Assembly (NCBI GenBank): GCA_004558865.1
Contig: SFCY01000002.1
Location: forward strand, 1-53,346
From: Bacteroidales bacterium
Lineage (GTDB): Bacteria; Bacteroidota; Bacteroidia; Bacteroidales; Bacteroidaceae
DNA length: 53,346 nucleotides
Direction: 5' to 3'
Position numbers and translations under genes: made by a program. Below, piece by piece: positions 52,634 to 53,346 of this stretch. Below the pieces are notes generated by a model. That model was not told where the DNA came from, made no database searches, and saw nothing but the letters and a program-made list of their open reading frames with translations. Within the stretch, counting starts at the first letter, position 1. The number at the start of each line of letters is the position of its first letter.

Positions 52634-52740
52634 CTTGTGTGATTGCTATCTGCATTGTGTGACAGCTGACGCATAACTGCGTGACGGTTGTCCCATAACA
52701 GTGTGACAGTTGTCCCACAACAACGTGGCAACTGCCACAG
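52634..52740. repeat. 22-bp-period palindromic array C
   Basis: Four units in register from 52654, with cores TGTGACAGCTGACGCA, CGTGACGGTTGTCCCA, TGTGACAGTTGTCCCA and CGTGGCAACTGCCACA, plus a looser unit before them. The last unit equals the core of array B and the others resemble array A. It lies about 115 bp upstream of the binding-lipoprotein gene. Confidence 0.7.
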
Positions 52741-52834
52741 ATGTAGGATAGCCGATACGCTGTGGTTTAACGCTTTTGGTTGACTACTTTAAGCCTTATT
52801 TTTAATGTTGGTTGACCCAGTTAAACGGCACAGC

Positions 52835-53091
52835 GGATATTTTCCATGGAATCATGGTAAGTTTATATGTAAAGGGGAAGGAAAATGGTCATGTTCAGGC
52901 CTACGCTCTTACTGGAGCTATGGTTCTGAAGTGACGGAGTAGCCTTACGAGCAAGCTCGACTGCTACCCCGTCACTTCAGAACCACACCTTTGGAGGTAA
53001 GCCTGTCCATGACTTTCTATTACCATTTACTCATTGGTGAAGTCAGGACTATACGAAATGAAACAACATATCCAATCCACGGAAAATATCC
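52835..53091. repeat. Nested inverted-repeat element (MITE-like or structured RNA)
   Basis: Outer arms 52835-52850 and 53076-53091 match at 15 of 16 positions (GGATATTTTCC-TGGA). Middle arms 52888-52904 and 52997-53013 match at 14 of 17. Inner arms 52921-52942 and 52964-52985 match at 21 of 22 (TGGTTCTGAAGTGACGG). At the tip CGAGC-AA-GCTCG closes a small hairpin. All pairs are nested about one centre. No ORF is present. Confidence 0.7.
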
Positions 53092-53107
53092 ATTGACCCT
53101 TATTTCC

Positions 53108-53134
53108 TTAACCTAATTTATAGAACCGTTCTTA
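53108..53134. repeat. Dispersed AT-rich repeat, copy 3 (partial)
   Basis: TTAACCTAATTTATAGAACC followed by GTTCTTA matches the right part of copies 1 and 2. It starts 17 bp after the nested element. From 53135 to the end only short open stretches interrupted by stops are seen; no gene is called. Confidence 0.55.
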
Positions 53135-53346
53135 ATTTGGCGGTGGATCATCCATAGCCTGGAAAGTTGCTCCCAAAGGGGAAACGCTACATGGTATTGA
53201 ACTCCATAACTTACTCAAGAGATTAGCTGAACGGTAACACAAACCTGTTGGCCTTAACCCACATTGCAACGGATGATGGCATTGATTAGTTAAAAATGGT
53301 TATCTATCTCGTTAAAAAGGGTGTTTTCATCCCCCAAATGCCCTCA

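Noticed and set aside
20501..52740. 22-bp arrays considered as CRISPR
   Set aside because: The units are contiguous palindromes with no unique spacers, the period is too short, and no cas genes are present.
53142..53240. 33-codon open stretch near the right end (contains APKGETLHGIELHNLLKR)
   Set aside because: Protein-like, and perhaps a remnant of a mobile gene, but too short, with no start and stops on both sides. I cannot assign it.

Overview
The window is ordinary chromosome of a Bacteroidota bacterium, most likely a Prevotella or close relative with moderate-to-high G+C. The evidence is a fused LpxC-FabZ, two secreted proteins with type IX secretion (T9SS) C-terminal tails, a DUF4296 lipoprotein beside lspA, a long IleS, a GGGtGRT/NifU-like gene pair, and Bacteroidota-type promoters (TTTG or TTGG, 19-20 bp, then TAnnTTTG). 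No phage, plasmid, rRNA, tRNA or CRISPR array was seen.

Left part (281-26557), all on the minus strand. From left to right: a DUF3267 membrane zincin and a T9SS cargo protein; a TPR protein with a DedA membrane protein; glnS; a class A penicillin-binding protein; a lipid A operon read lpxD > lpxC-fabZ > lpxA > miaA; a seven-gene housekeeping run read phoH > purC > ubiE/menG > aroE > purM > prfA > pyrF; a GGGtGRT protein with a NifU-like scaffold; an EFR1 flavodoxin-ferredoxin with a secreted M6 metalloprotease; and a type I asparaginase.

Middle part (27031-45023), all on the plus strand. It holds a short exopolysaccharide set (priming glycosyltransferase, rfbA, Wzc-like tyrosine kinase with a tyrosine/glycine tail, small HAD protein) and kdsA-kdsD for KDO synthesis. 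These are followed by a secreted phospholipase D-like protein, a LuxR-type regulator, ileS, a DksA-like protein without zinc-finger cysteines, lspA, a DUF4296 lipoprotein, a small overlapping ORF and a C69 dipeptidase. A 44-bp perfect palindrome separates this block from the convergent right part.

Right part (45115-52520), minus strand. rpiB and tkt, then prs, form a ribose-5-phosphate node. A ThiE-like protein, TcdA, and a FecCD permease with its lipoprotein binding protein but no adjacent ATPase complete it. The last 826 bp have no convincing gene but are rich in repeats.

The most unusual content is non-coding. Three distant intergenic regions carry degenerate tandem arrays with a 22-bp period whose units are CRP-like palindromes (best unit TGTGA-N6-TCACA). 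A roughly 257-bp element at the right end has three nested sets of inverted repeats around a 22-bp-arm hairpin. A separate AT-rich repeat ending in TAGAACC recurs near both ends of the window and upstream of the LuxR gene.
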